Part shown: positions 24,862-32,398 of the stretch, piece by piece
How positions within the stretch are numbered: position 1 is the first letter of the stretch
Layout of the letters: each line of letters starts with the position of its first letter
NCBI RefSeq assembly: GCF_011758565.1
Contig: NZ_JAAMOX010000001.1
Coordinates: 2,085,838 to 2,149,837, forward strand
DNA length: 64,000 bases
Direction of reading: 5' to 3'
Origin: Lysinibacter cavernae
GTDB lineage: Bacteria; Actinomycetota; Actinomycetes; Actinomycetales; Microbacteriaceae
Made by a program: the position numbers and the translations under genes
Notes under the pieces: generated by a model
Databases searched by the model: none
Told to the model about the DNA's origin: nothing
Seen by the model: only the letters and a program-made list of their open reading frames with translations

Positions 24862-26549
24862 GCGCCGGCCGGCCTCATCCCCCGCAGAAGATCCGCGAGC
24901 CCATCTCTTACTTGTGTGCTGGAGTCCTCTGAAGCAATTTGACTGTGTCCACCAAAGGGGTTGGTCCACTTCGTTTCAATTCCTGAGTCAAGCACAGTGA
25001 ATCCGTTCTCTCTATTAGGTTCAAGCGGATAGCCCCAATCACCGCCCGTGTCTATGCCACGTAGCGGAAGAATGAAGTCTCTCTCCGTTGTGTAGTCGTA
25101 ATATGACGTTCCCGGGTTTGGTGACCATTGGTCATTCATACCAATTCCTGATAATGAGACCACGTTGTCGTACCCGGCCCCTGCGGTTTCACTCGACGTC
25201 AGAATTGCAAGCCCTGCAGAATGTCCAACCGCGGTGTTTGGGAGCGCGCCGTAGCCCGCGGCATCAATTCCAGCTTGTAAGCGAGCCTGGCGCTGGCCGA
25301 GCTCAGCAGTGACGGAGGCGGAACCTGTAAAGCGGTCATCCCACGGCGGGAATTTAGGATACGGACCGTCTTTACAGACGAAAGCGAGGGTCCCTGGGAC
25401 AGATTCTGCGACTCTTGAAGCAAGTCCTTGTGTCGTTCCGTTGAAAAAACCAGAAAAGTTCGAATCCGTACCGGGAATAAAGGTGAACTGCTGAGTTGCC
25501 GTCTGGGGATCTCCGATCATTTCCACCAGACGGTCCGCACCTCGGTCGTATGTATAGAGCTGAATCTCACCATTCTTTGCCTTTTTGAGATAGGAGTTTT
25601 CAAGCTTCAGCGCATCTATTTCACCCTGACGTCCCGTTCGCGTCCCAATATCTAGAGAATACGGCAGCTTCTCAAGCTCCCGAATGCGTTCCTCGTTCGC
25701 TTCGTACTGACCCGCTGCAACCTCCTTATTAGCCGCCACCCGCGCATCGGGAGCCACTCCGTCCAGCAAGCCGATCAGCTCGGGCGCATGCTTGATGAGA
25801 CGCTCCTGCTGCTCAGGGGTCAGGCGATCCCACCACTCGGCTGCCGCCTCAGGATTGTTACTCAACCGGTTGGCAAGTTCCCTGAGCTCCGCTGGTGGGA
25901 GATCATCCAGCTGGTCAGCCGTCAGTCTCCGCAAGTCTGCCAGCGTCATCTTTTTGGGATTTTTCTCAACAGGCAATCGCTTCGAACCGATGGATGCGCG
26001 GCCGTCAGATTTCAACGCTTGCCGAATCTGCGTAATGGTGGCATGAGATGAACGGATCCGTTGCTCCGCGTCAGAGTCGGCTTCGCGTCGTCGCTTGGCT
26101 AACTCCAGCAGCCTCCGCTCAACTTCATTTTCGGTACGCCGCAGTGTGGCAGCTCGCGCCTGCACCTCTTCTATTGCCTGCTCCGATAAATCGGTTCGGT
26201 CAGTGTTTTTGTTCAGGAGTTGACGCTCACGCTGAGCCCAATCTTTCAACTCAAGAACGGGCCCAACCTCAGTTTTGATCGCGACAACCGCATCCTCATA
26301 GGCATTGGAAGCCTGGATCATCTGCTGAAAGGCATCGTCAAGCGGAGCAACAGTTTTGTCGAGCTTGGAAAGCTTCGTTGACCAGGCCTCCGCTGCAGTG
26401 CCTGTCCAGACGTCGTATCGCTGCGAACGCGCCGTCCGCAAGGTGGCCGAAATACTTTGCACCGCTTCACGCTGCTTGTGAAGACTCTGAGTGAATTCGC
26501 GCAGACCTTCAAAGGCGCCAGCCCCTGGGTCGTCCTGCGGCCAACTCAT
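24858..26549 (-). CDS. Putative T7SS effector: WXG-type N-terminus plus DUF1023 alpha/beta hydrolase
   Basis: 563 residues. Residues 1-100 form a WXG100-like helical hairpin with Trp48-Thr-Gly50 at the turn. Residues 100-200 are coiled-coil-like. A linker 'WWDRLTPEQQERLIKHAP' followed by a 'LDGVAPDARVAAN' block (about 239-275) is typical of DUF1023 hydrolases. The hydrolase domain carries the nucleophile elbow GHSAG (Ser444), with Asp491 and His535 as likely partners. The N-terminal hairpin suggests export through the local EccC machine, the hydrolase domain a lipid or ester target outside the cell. Two small helical genes precede it and an overlapping lipoprotein gene follows, a toxin/immunity layout. 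A housekeeping envelope esterase is the alternative. Confidence 0.8.
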   Translation of the reverse strand: MSWPQDDPGAGAFEGLREFTQSLHKQREAVQSISATLRTARSQRYDVWTGTAAEAWSTKLSKLDKTVAPLDDAFQQMIQASNAYEDAVVAIKTEVGPVLELKDWAQRERQLLNKNTDRTDLSEQAIEEVQARAATLRRTENEVERRLLELAKRRREADSDAEQRIRSSHATITQIRQALKSDGRASIGSKRLPVEKNPKKMTLADLRRLTADQLDDLPPAELRELANRLSNNPEAAAEWWDRLTPEQQERLIKHAPELIGLLDGVAPDARVAANKEVAAGQYEANEERIRELEKLPYSLDIGTRTGRQGEIDALKLENSYLKKAKNGEIQLYTYDRGADRLVEMIGDPQTATQQFTFIPGTDSNFSGFFNGTTQGLASRVAESVPGTLAFVCKDGPYPKFPPWDDRFTGSASVTAELGQRQARLQAGIDAAGYGALPNTAVGHSAGLAILTSSETAGAGYDNVVSLSGIGMNDQWSPNPGTSYYDYTTERDFILPLRGIDTGGDWGYPLEPNRENGFTVLDSGIETKWTNPFGGHSQIASEDSSTQVRDGLADLLRGMRPAGA

Positions 26550-26824
26550 ATCAGGGCACCGTTCAGCCGGCTTGACGCATCGTTATCGATTGCGGCGTAG
26601 AGATCGATCGTGTCTTTGGTCTTTTGGCCAAGAATCGTCAGCGTGTGGTCAACGGCTTGCCACAGGCTTTCGAGGACATTCAAGGTATCGGAAACCGCAG
26701 AGACAACCTTGAGTGAATGACAATCGCTCGCGTTGCCGGAAGGTTGTGGGAGGGAATCCGTCGCCAGCATGAGCGTAGCCTCAAGCGTTGCCATCGCAGG
26801 CAGATCCGCATGTATCTGAGCCAT
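26546..26824 (-). CDS. Small helical T7SS-associated protein
   Basis: 92 residues, all-helical in appearance, without a clear WXG turn ('LESLWQAVDHTLTILGQKTKDTIDLYAAIDNDAS'). Start at ATG 26824 overlaps the stop of the WXG gene by one base (TAATG), and its stop overlaps the start of the hydrolase gene (26546-26549). Such small helical proteins next to LXG/WXG toxins often act as targeting partners. A GTG at 26833 is an alternative start. Confidence 0.65.
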   Translation of the reverse strand: MAQIHADLPAMATLEATLMLATDSLPQPSGNASDCHSLKVVSAVSDTLNVLESLWQAVDHTLTILGQKTKDTIDLYAAIDNDASSRLNGALI

Positions 26825-27114
26825 TACGACCACGCCTTTGCCAGTTCGTCCTCGACCTTCACAAAGTCTTCGGCCATGGCCGCAACGGCTCGGGCGATGA
26901 ACATGAGTTGCTCGGAATCCGACCGCTCATGGACCACAATCCTGCCGGTGGCATCCTCATACCGGTCGGACGCATCGCCCCGCCACACGAGCCGCAGGTC
27001 TTTGTCTCTGGATGCTCGGTTCTCCGACCCATCGCTGAGGGACTGCGCCACACGACCAAATAATCTCGCAGCAGACCTCAGCCGATCTGTATCCGCTCGT
27101 ATGATTTCGGTCAT
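26824..27114 (-). CDS. WXG100-family protein
   Basis: 96 residues with the helix-turn-helix layout of ESAT-6-like proteins; the turn is Trp-Arg-Gly ('LRLVWRGDASDRYEDATG') near residue 44. Starts at an ATG preceded by GAGGAGCGGAG. First gene of the hydrolase module. Probably a secretion partner or chaperone of the effector encoded two genes downstream. Confidence 0.8.
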   Translation of the reverse strand: MTEIIRADTDRLRSAARLFGRVAQSLSDGSENRASRDKDLRLVWRGDASDRYEDATGRIVVHERSDSEQLMFIARAVAAMAEDFVKVEDELAKAWS

Positions 27115-27294
27115 GGATGCTCCGCTCCTCGTAACGATTTATGCGGCTTCGATTCGTCCAGCTGCGCTTCGAGTAAGGCTTCAGCACGTGGCGTGAACGG
27201 GAAGCCATTCGGCCTGTTGGTTGCTCTGTTGCAACTGACCTATTCCCAAAATAGATCTTACGCACAACCATTCGCCCTCCAACAGATCACAAAA

Positions 27295-27319
27295 GCCCTG
27301 TCCACCAGTGGTGAAGGGC
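27295..27319 (-). terminator. Candidate intrinsic terminator upstream of the effector module
   Basis: On the minus strand a GCCCT/AGGGC stem continues into a CACC/GGTG-type stem around a three-base loop, followed by TTTTGTG. It would end transcripts coming from the lipoprotein gene at 27770 and separate the two modules. Stem is interrupted by a mismatch and bulge. Confidence 0.45.
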
Positions 27320-27769
27320 AGCTGTGCATTACCGGCCACGACCGAGGTTCACTCCACCGTTGAAATGACACACAGCAGGTCACATCTCCAATTACCTTTT
27401 CGGTTCTTGAACGATGCTTTATTCGCTGCTAACCAGACATTATTCGAATGAAAAGGTCCGCAACCTATCGATTCATACGGGCGTTTCAATGCCCTTATGT
27501 TCTGCGACACCTCCCACATCTGGTAATTGAGCGGCCGAACTACACCCTCAGGCCCATCTGGCCCTTCCACCACGTCAGCTTTGCCCTGTTTTCACTCCCC
27601 GGCTCAGGGACGGTGTCGGAAGGCTTGTGTCATCAAGCATGACGAGAGTCTGGCCTTTCAAAATGAGCGGTTTCTTTTGGGGGCAGCCAAACCCGTATCT
27701 CCCAAACAGGCAAATGAGATTGCTGCCCATGTCGTTCCAGAGATTCATCTGATAATGGGGAAGCGCCGT
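27320..27769. other. 450-base stretch without a supported gene
   Basis: Between the lipoprotein gene (ends 27770) and the candidate terminator. Only short frames are open (minus 27349-27573, plus 27448-27642) and neither has a ribosome-binding site or a recognisable protein pattern. Stops are scattered in all frames and base composition is more A/T-rich than in neighbouring core genes. It could be the decayed remnant of a former gene in a variable toxin region. Confidence 0.5.
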
Positions 27770-28816
27770 CTACCTGGGATCTGCTTGAGATGCATCCAGC
27801 TGAAGCTGACCGTCCACACCACGTGTCAAGATTCCTCCTTGGAAATACTTGCTGGTCTGCTTCAAACCGCCTTGAATCTGAGTCTCAAGTGTGGGAACTT
27901 TCCCAACTGTTTGAACCCTCCAGTCAGCACCAAGCTCGTAGATCTCCGCCTCAAACGTTCCAGAGAGTCGCGCGTTTTCGACGACGCCGTATCTGTCACT
28001 CAGCTCAGGTGGACAGTCGGGATAAACAAGGGCGTTCGTCAAGCAATTATCTGCCCGTTGGTCAAGAAGCGCACTAGCCTCTTTTACCGTTGACTCCAGT
28101 ATTTCTGCGGCAAGTTCAACGTCGACCATTTCCTGATACGACCCAATGCTGGCTCTCTTCGAATCAGTCTCAGCAATGCCGGTAGGGTCAGTGTACGCAA
28201 TGTCATAGGTCCCTGGAAAAGCAAAAACTCGATCCTGTCCACTCTTCCTGTCCGGGTACGAGAGAACATCGCTACATTGCCCCTGAACCGTGATTTCCCC
28301 TGGCGCGCGCGTTTCAGGCTTCGCCAAAGTCGGGTAGAAACCAAAGAACTCCATAGTCCCTATAGAGAAGTCTCCATCGTCGTTCCGTCCGAAAGTGTAC
28401 GTCTCGCTGACCTGTTTGCCCGTTTTCCCCAGAGTGTAGGTCACTTTGGTTGCGTAGCCTTCCTTGAGTTCTTTCGCGTGGATCACTTCGCTCAGCTCAA
28501 AATTGGTCGGCCGATTATCAACTGTTTTATAAATCTCATCAGTCAAAAGCATGGGACAGGCGGCTCGCCCAGAATCGAGGCCCAACAGTTCCGCGGCCTG
28601 TTCGGCTTTTCCCTCGTCAAGGTATTCAAAGACCTCGGTGACATAGTCCGCGAGTGCCTGCTCTTCCTCGCTAAAACGCACAGGTTCCTCATTGTCTGGT
28701 GGAAGTCCGCACGACGAAATCGTCAACACAACGGTAAACACGACCGCAATCAGCCCGACAGGTCTTCGGCTCGACCGTTTATATTGATTTATCACGCGCT
28801 TCCATTCTCGAGTCAT
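27770..28816 (-). CDS. Putative lipoprotein of the T7SS locus
   Basis: 348 residues. The signal peptide 'PVGLIAVVFTVVLTISSC' ends in a lipobox cysteine near residue 36. The mature protein is acidic with an N-terminal helical part ('EEQALADYVTEVFEYLDEGKAEQAAELLG') reminiscent of lipoproteins with a DUF4878/NTF2-like fold, though I do not recognise it. The ATG at 28816 overlaps the stop of the preceding helical protein by ATGA, repeating the substrate-lipoprotein overlap of the hydrolase module. Immunity or cell-surface receptor roles are inferences from arrangement. Confidence 0.65.
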   Translation of the reverse strand: MTREWKRVINQYKRSSRRPVGLIAVVFTVVLTISSCGLPPDNEEPVRFSEEEQALADYVTEVFEYLDEGKAEQAAELLGLDSGRAACPMLLTDEIYKTVDNRPTNFELSEVIHAKELKEGYATKVTYTLGKTGKQVSETYTFGRNDDGDFSIGTMEFFGFYPTLAKPETRAPGEITVQGQCSDVLSYPDRKSGQDRVFAFPGTYDIAYTDPTGIAETDSKRASIGSYQEMVDVELAAEILESTVKEASALLDQRADNCLTNALVYPDCPPELSDRYGVVENARLSGTFEAEIYELGADWRVQTVGKVPTLETQIQGGLKQTSKYFQGGILTRGVDGQLQLDASQADPR

Positions 28817-29583
28817 ACCCCATCCATTGAAAGCGTGGGCCATTTTCCTCGGTTGGTCCCCGATGCATCAGACATCACCGTTTTAAAATCCCTAGCTGCA
28901 CCAAAAACATCAGTTCCGTAATCGCGAAATTCAATGAATAGCTCCGAGACTAGCTCTAGGACCGTCACTACGAGATTTACGATGTGCGGCATAATATCTA
29001 GCCATTTAGTTGGAGATGCCGAAACGAACTCAGCAATATTCTTAGTCTGATCAAGCATGTAACTAGCGATCGAATCGCAAATACCAAACCAAACACTAAT
29101 TACACTAATTGCATGCGAGTTGAGAGCATCAGCAAATTCTTTGGGTTTCGCACCAATCGCTGCCACTGCTGTCGCTTGAAGAGCAGGAAGGTTTTCGTAG
29201 TTATCGCCGACCCTCCCACTCCAATATTTGCCGGCACGGAAGTCAGTCTCTATTGGCGTGGTCAGACCAGATAGTCCTTTTCTGACCGTCACCCAGGAAC
29301 TGGCGATTTCAATCAGCTGGAACGGATCGCCCGGCGATAAGAACTTAGCTATTTCGGCCATAAGCTCGTTTATTCCGTTCACTGCCTCCGTCAGAGCATC
29401 AGCAATTTTTCCGTTGTGATCGCCCCATGCAAGTAAGGCTGAAGTAACCAAGTCTCTGCTGTTAAATTTCTCCACGCACTCGTTGATACCAGTAACGACC
29501 GACGCCAAATTCTCGTGCAACAGTTCGAGCGCTTCCCAGAACACTGGCGCACTTGGGGCATCCAAGCCGTTTTCATTAGTCAT
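28813..29583 (-). CDS. Helical protein with WXG-like turn, putative T7SS substrate
   Basis: 256 residues, predicted almost fully helical. A WSG turn ('GKYWSGRVGDNYENLPALQ') falls near residue 121 between long helices, the pattern of WXG/PPE-like substrates. The C-terminal third is hydrophobic and amphipathic ('HIVNLVVTVLELVSELFIEF') and could insert into membranes. It has no signal peptide. It lies between a 105-residue helical protein and an overlapping lipoprotein gene. A pore-forming or partner role is possible but not shown. Confidence 0.6.
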   Translation of the reverse strand: MTNENGLDAPSAPVFWEALELLHENLASVVTGINECVEKFNSRDLVTSALLAWGDHNGKIADALTEAVNGINELMAEIAKFLSPGDPFQLIEIASSWVTVRKGLSGLTTPIETDFRAGKYWSGRVGDNYENLPALQATAVAAIGAKPKEFADALNSHAISVISVWFGICDSIASYMLDQTKNIAEFVSASPTKWLDIMPHIVNLVVTVLELVSELFIEFRDYGTDVFGAARDFKTVMSDASGTNRGKWPTLSMDGV

Positions 29584-29611
29584 GTTTCACCTTGATGTAG
29601 AACCTAGTAAT

Positions 29612-29929
29612 TCATTGTGCTTGTTCGAGCAGCCAACGGGCATAGCCGTCAGCAGCCTCGTAATTAATTCGAGTTTGCCGAAGGATCGGTCCGATTGAAG
29701 CAAAGTAGTCGACGCCTGATTTCAAGTGCTCAACAAAATCCGTATGGGCGACATCGAAAGTACCTTTGAGCCCCATGCCATAGGCAATTCCATCAATGAC
29801 ATAGTCCGGAATATTGCAACCTGTCTCTGCTATTACGAGCAACGCACGCATCTCTTCTGCAAAGCCATCCCAAGTTTGTGCGTCGTTCGTCAGTTCATCG
29901 AGGAAGACGTTGAATCCTTGAGCAGTCAT
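29612..29929 (-). CDS. Small helical protein, WXG100-like
   Basis: 105 residues, two long helices, with 'AQTWDGFAEEMRALL' early and 'RINYEAADGYARWLLEQA' at the end, the latter like the C-terminal helix of Esx/EspC-type proteins. No signal peptide. It is 28 bases upstream of the 256-residue helical gene and probably its partner. Confidence 0.6.
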   Translation of the reverse strand: MTAQGFNVFLDELTNDAQTWDGFAEEMRALLVIAETGCNIPDYVIDGIAYGMGLKGTFDVAHTDFVEHLKSGVDYFASIGPILRQTRINYEAADGYARWLLEQAQ

Positions 29930-29971
29930 ACCTGCCCGCTTAGTTCAATGCGACAATCTGAGTCCTGAACT

Positions 29972-30658
29972 CTACTGTCCACGTTTATAGTTCGCAATTT
30001 TTGGAAACTCACTCTCCAAGTCCTCCTGAATCGTTTGGGAAACGGACCATGCATTCTGAAATACCTCCAACACGGAACGCTCAATACTCTCGGCACTCAT
30101 AAATTTGATTCGGTTCTCCTCAAACTCCAAGGACGAAATATTTACACCCTCAGCCTGCAACGCCACGCATCCATCTGAGCTATTGAAAACACGTGATGCA
30201 GCATATAAGTCGGAAGCTCGAGACGTATAACGCCCAAGTTCGGACTGGACATCAAGCAACTCTTCAAAGCGCTGCCCAAGCGAATTAGCGCGTCTCTTAC
30301 TATCTATCTGTGTTTCATCGTGCGTATGTAAGTCAACTCGAGAGATGGGTGCCTGTTCCACATCTACGAGTGCCTGACCCCATATTTCCGCTCGAGAGTG
30401 AAGCGCCCTGTTATACGCTTCCATAATGGTTGGACCAAGGTCAGACCAACGAACACAACGTTCCCATGCTGGGTCAAGTTGGATTCTTATCGGTCTTGAA
30501 TCGGCGTCAACTTGAAACCTGACAATAGCCTTTTCATCCGTGCCCGAGATTCCTTCCGAAGCATCATCCGCTACCAGTTGGAGCTGAATCTTAGCCCTGG
30601 CGACATTGCGTTGAAAGGCCTTCAGCCTGTCAACACTAGAGAAGATGTTACTGGTCAT
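29972..30658 (-). CDS. YbaB/EbfC-like protein (EspL-type) of the T7SS locus
   Basis: 228 residues. Residues about 45-90 ('GTDEKAIVRFQVDADSRPIRIQLDPAWERCVRWSDLGPTIMEAYNRA') match the YbaB/EbfC nucleoid-protein fold, which occurs in ESX loci as EspL-type accessory proteins that stabilise substrates. The C-terminal half is helical and unfamiliar. I prefer the ATG at 30658, with AGGTGTGGGG upstream, over 30676. Probably a cytosolic chaperone or regulator of nearby substrates rather than a DNA-binding protein. Confidence 0.65.
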   Translation of the reverse strand: MTSNIFSSVDRLKAFQRNVARAKIQLQLVADDASEGISGTDEKAIVRFQVDADSRPIRIQLDPAWERCVRWSDLGPTIMEAYNRALHSRAEIWGQALVDVEQAPISRVDLHTHDETQIDSKRRANSLGQRFEELLDVQSELGRYTSRASDLYAASRVFNSSDGCVALQAEGVNISSLEFEENRIKFMSAESIERSVLEVFQNAWSVSQTIQEDLESEFPKIANYKRGQ

Positions 30659-30708
30659 CAGCCCCACACCTGCCATCCATAAAGGTAACTAACCTCGCCA
30701 TGACGAGG

Positions 30709-31026
30709 TCACCTCGCCCAGAGGTTCGCGTTCGTCTTCTCGACATCCGAATACAGACGGTTAGACTCACCGACGGCATCAGAAAAACGGCCCAATGACA
30801 AATGCATGCCATCAAGGTTGAATAGGAATTCACGTTTCGAAAGTTCATAGGCGTCAGCAGCATCTCCCGACCATTGCGAGCGCAGCAAACGAACTTGTTC
30901 ATCCATGTCCTGAAGGATCTGGCCAATGTAATTCGTCGATTCGCCCAGCGCATGTTGCATCGACTCTATCGATTTTCGGTCTACGCCGATATGATCATTC
31001 ACTCGTTTCGCCTTTCCATCCAGCAT
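30709..31026 (-). CDS. WXG100-family protein
   Basis: 105 residues. Classic hairpin with Trp-Ser-Gly at the turn ('LRSQWSGDAADAYELSKREF') near residue 52, followed by a second helix ending 'SDVEKTNANLW'. No signal peptide. Lies 51 bases before the YbaB-like gene. Confidence 0.85.
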   Translation of the reverse strand: MLDGKAKRVNDHIGVDRKSIESMQHALGESTNYIGQILQDMDEQVRLLRSQWSGDAADAYELSKREFLFNLDGMHLSLGRFSDAVGESNRLYSDVEKTNANLWAR

Positions 31027-31054
31027 CGCAGAGTCCCCTGTTCATTTCAGACAT

Positions 31055-32389
31055 CTATTTACCTACCGCGTCTCTGCTCTCACGAGACCCGGCTTTCGCT
31101 CCTGAGGCCTTCCGAGCGATGCGTGGATCTTCATCTTCGAGCTTTGGCGCGATCAGTCCGAGGCTGCCAGATTTTTTGTCTTTGTCCGAACCACCAGCGG
31201 CTCCACCGCCACCCATCATGCCCATCCCGCCACGTCCGCCTGCGGAAGAACCACCGGCGCTTGAGCCTGTCGTGCCCGCAGCTGCAGCAGCTCCCGGGGC
31301 TGCAAGTGTGCCTGACAAACCTGCGCCGTTCAAACCGGAGGCGAGCCCTCCGGCACCAAGTTTGCTGGCTACCCCCAGTCCGGCCGCGGCTGCGCCACCG
31401 GCGAGTCCCGCACCACCGAGAGAAGTCGTTCCACCCGACATGCTGCTGTCCGCCGAGGGGGATGAAGAATAGCCATTGTTTGAGCTCCCGGTGTAGGAAC
31501 TGCCTCCGTCGTATCCAGGCCCAGGAGTGTATCCGGGACCCGGCTTATACTCGTAGCCGTTGTCATAATCGCCGGGAACGTAGCCGGGCCCGCCTGGATA
31601 GGTCGGATAACCAGGGTAGTTTGGATAATCGTTTTCGCCGCTGGGAAAGCTCGGGCGTAATCCGCCACCAGACTCTACCCGCCCGCGTTCATCGCGTGGC
31701 CATTCACCCGACGGCCTGTCGCCTGGCGTTGGGAGCGGTGGCATGCTTCCTCCGCCTCCACGAGGAGGGCCGACCGTTGGCCCGCCACTGCCAGGTCCTC
31801 CGCCCGCGCCTCCGCCTGGAGCATAGCCGGGGCCTCTTGGCACCGGTGACTGAACGTGAATCGGACTTTCACGCTCTATTGAGGCTGTTACTTGAGAGAG
31901 ACCAACCGCGATTTGGTGCAGACGACTTTGAATGTCGTCCAAGGCAGACTTAGCTGCGTTTTCGCGCTCAATAGATTTTTCGTGTTCTTTCTCTTGAATT
32001 TTTTCGTCGACGTCTTCACCGTCAAAGACTGCACCAAGCCAAGTACCCGCCGAATCCCAAAAACCCAGACCCGCCTCCGGCAGGTTCGCCAGACGGTTCT
32101 TAGCCTCGTCGAGCACCGCGTTAGCCTCCTGCATTTTCACACGGATGTCAGCGACAAGCGATGAGTTATTTGCCATACGTGATGCCATTCGGCTGATCTG
32201 GGTCTTTGCCGCATCAGCTGATGCGCCGCTCCAGCCGGGGTTGCCCTCTAGCCTCTTGATGCTCGTACTCGAATCAGCAAAGGCCTGGGAAAGGTCACGA
32301 AGCCGGTATCCAAATACCCAGTGTGGGGCATTTGCGATTTCTCGCAAGATCATCTCGTTATCTGCCACAGGGCAGGGATTAATGGCCAT
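31055..32389 (-). CDS. WXG/EspB-like T7SS substrate with Pro/Gly-rich tail
   Basis: 444 residues. The first ~180 are helical with a WSG turn ('NPGWSGASADAAKTQISRMASRM') and a long second hairpin. From about 185 to 310 the chain is Pro/Gly/Tyr-rich, with repeated PGY-x-PG units and Gly tracts. From about 325 to 410 it is an Ala/Gly-rich low-complexity region, and the end is charged. This layout, a helical export domain plus low-complexity tail, resembles EspB and PPE-type secreted proteins. It is next to a mycosin-like protease gene, which could process it. Function after export is unknown. Confidence 0.7.
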   Translation of the reverse strand: MAINPCPVADNEMILREIANAPHWVFGYRLRDLSQAFADSSTSIKRLEGNPGWSGASADAAKTQISRMASRMANNSSLVADIRVKMQEANAVLDEAKNRLANLPEAGLGFWDSAGTWLGAVFDGEDVDEKIQEKEHEKSIERENAAKSALDDIQSRLHQIAVGLSQVTASIERESPIHVQSPVPRGPGYAPGGGAGGGPGSGGPTVGPPRGGGGSMPPLPTPGDRPSGEWPRDERGRVESGGGLRPSFPSGENDYPNYPGYPTYPGGPGYVPGDYDNGYEYKPGPGYTPGPGYDGGSSYTGSSNNGYSSSPSADSSMSGGTTSLGGAGLAGGAAAAGLGVASKLGAGGLASGLNGAGLSGTLAAPGAAAAAGTTGSSAGGSSAGGRGGMGMMGGGGAAGGSDKDKKSGSLGLIAPKLEDEDPRIARKASGAKAGSRESRDAVGK

Positions 32390-32398
32390 GATGTGCAG

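Noticed and set aside
26957-27271. Minus-strand frame upstream of the WXG100 gene
   Set aside because: It overlaps the WXG100 gene out of frame and is basic, low-pattern sequence.
27320-27370. tRNA-like T-arm (GGTTCACTCC)
   Set aside because: The arm has the wrong length and no acceptor or anticodon stem could be drawn around it.
27349-27573. 74-residue minus-strand frame as a gene or transposase remnant
   Set aside because: No ribosome-binding site, no motif of any transposase I know, and adjacent frames do not continue it.
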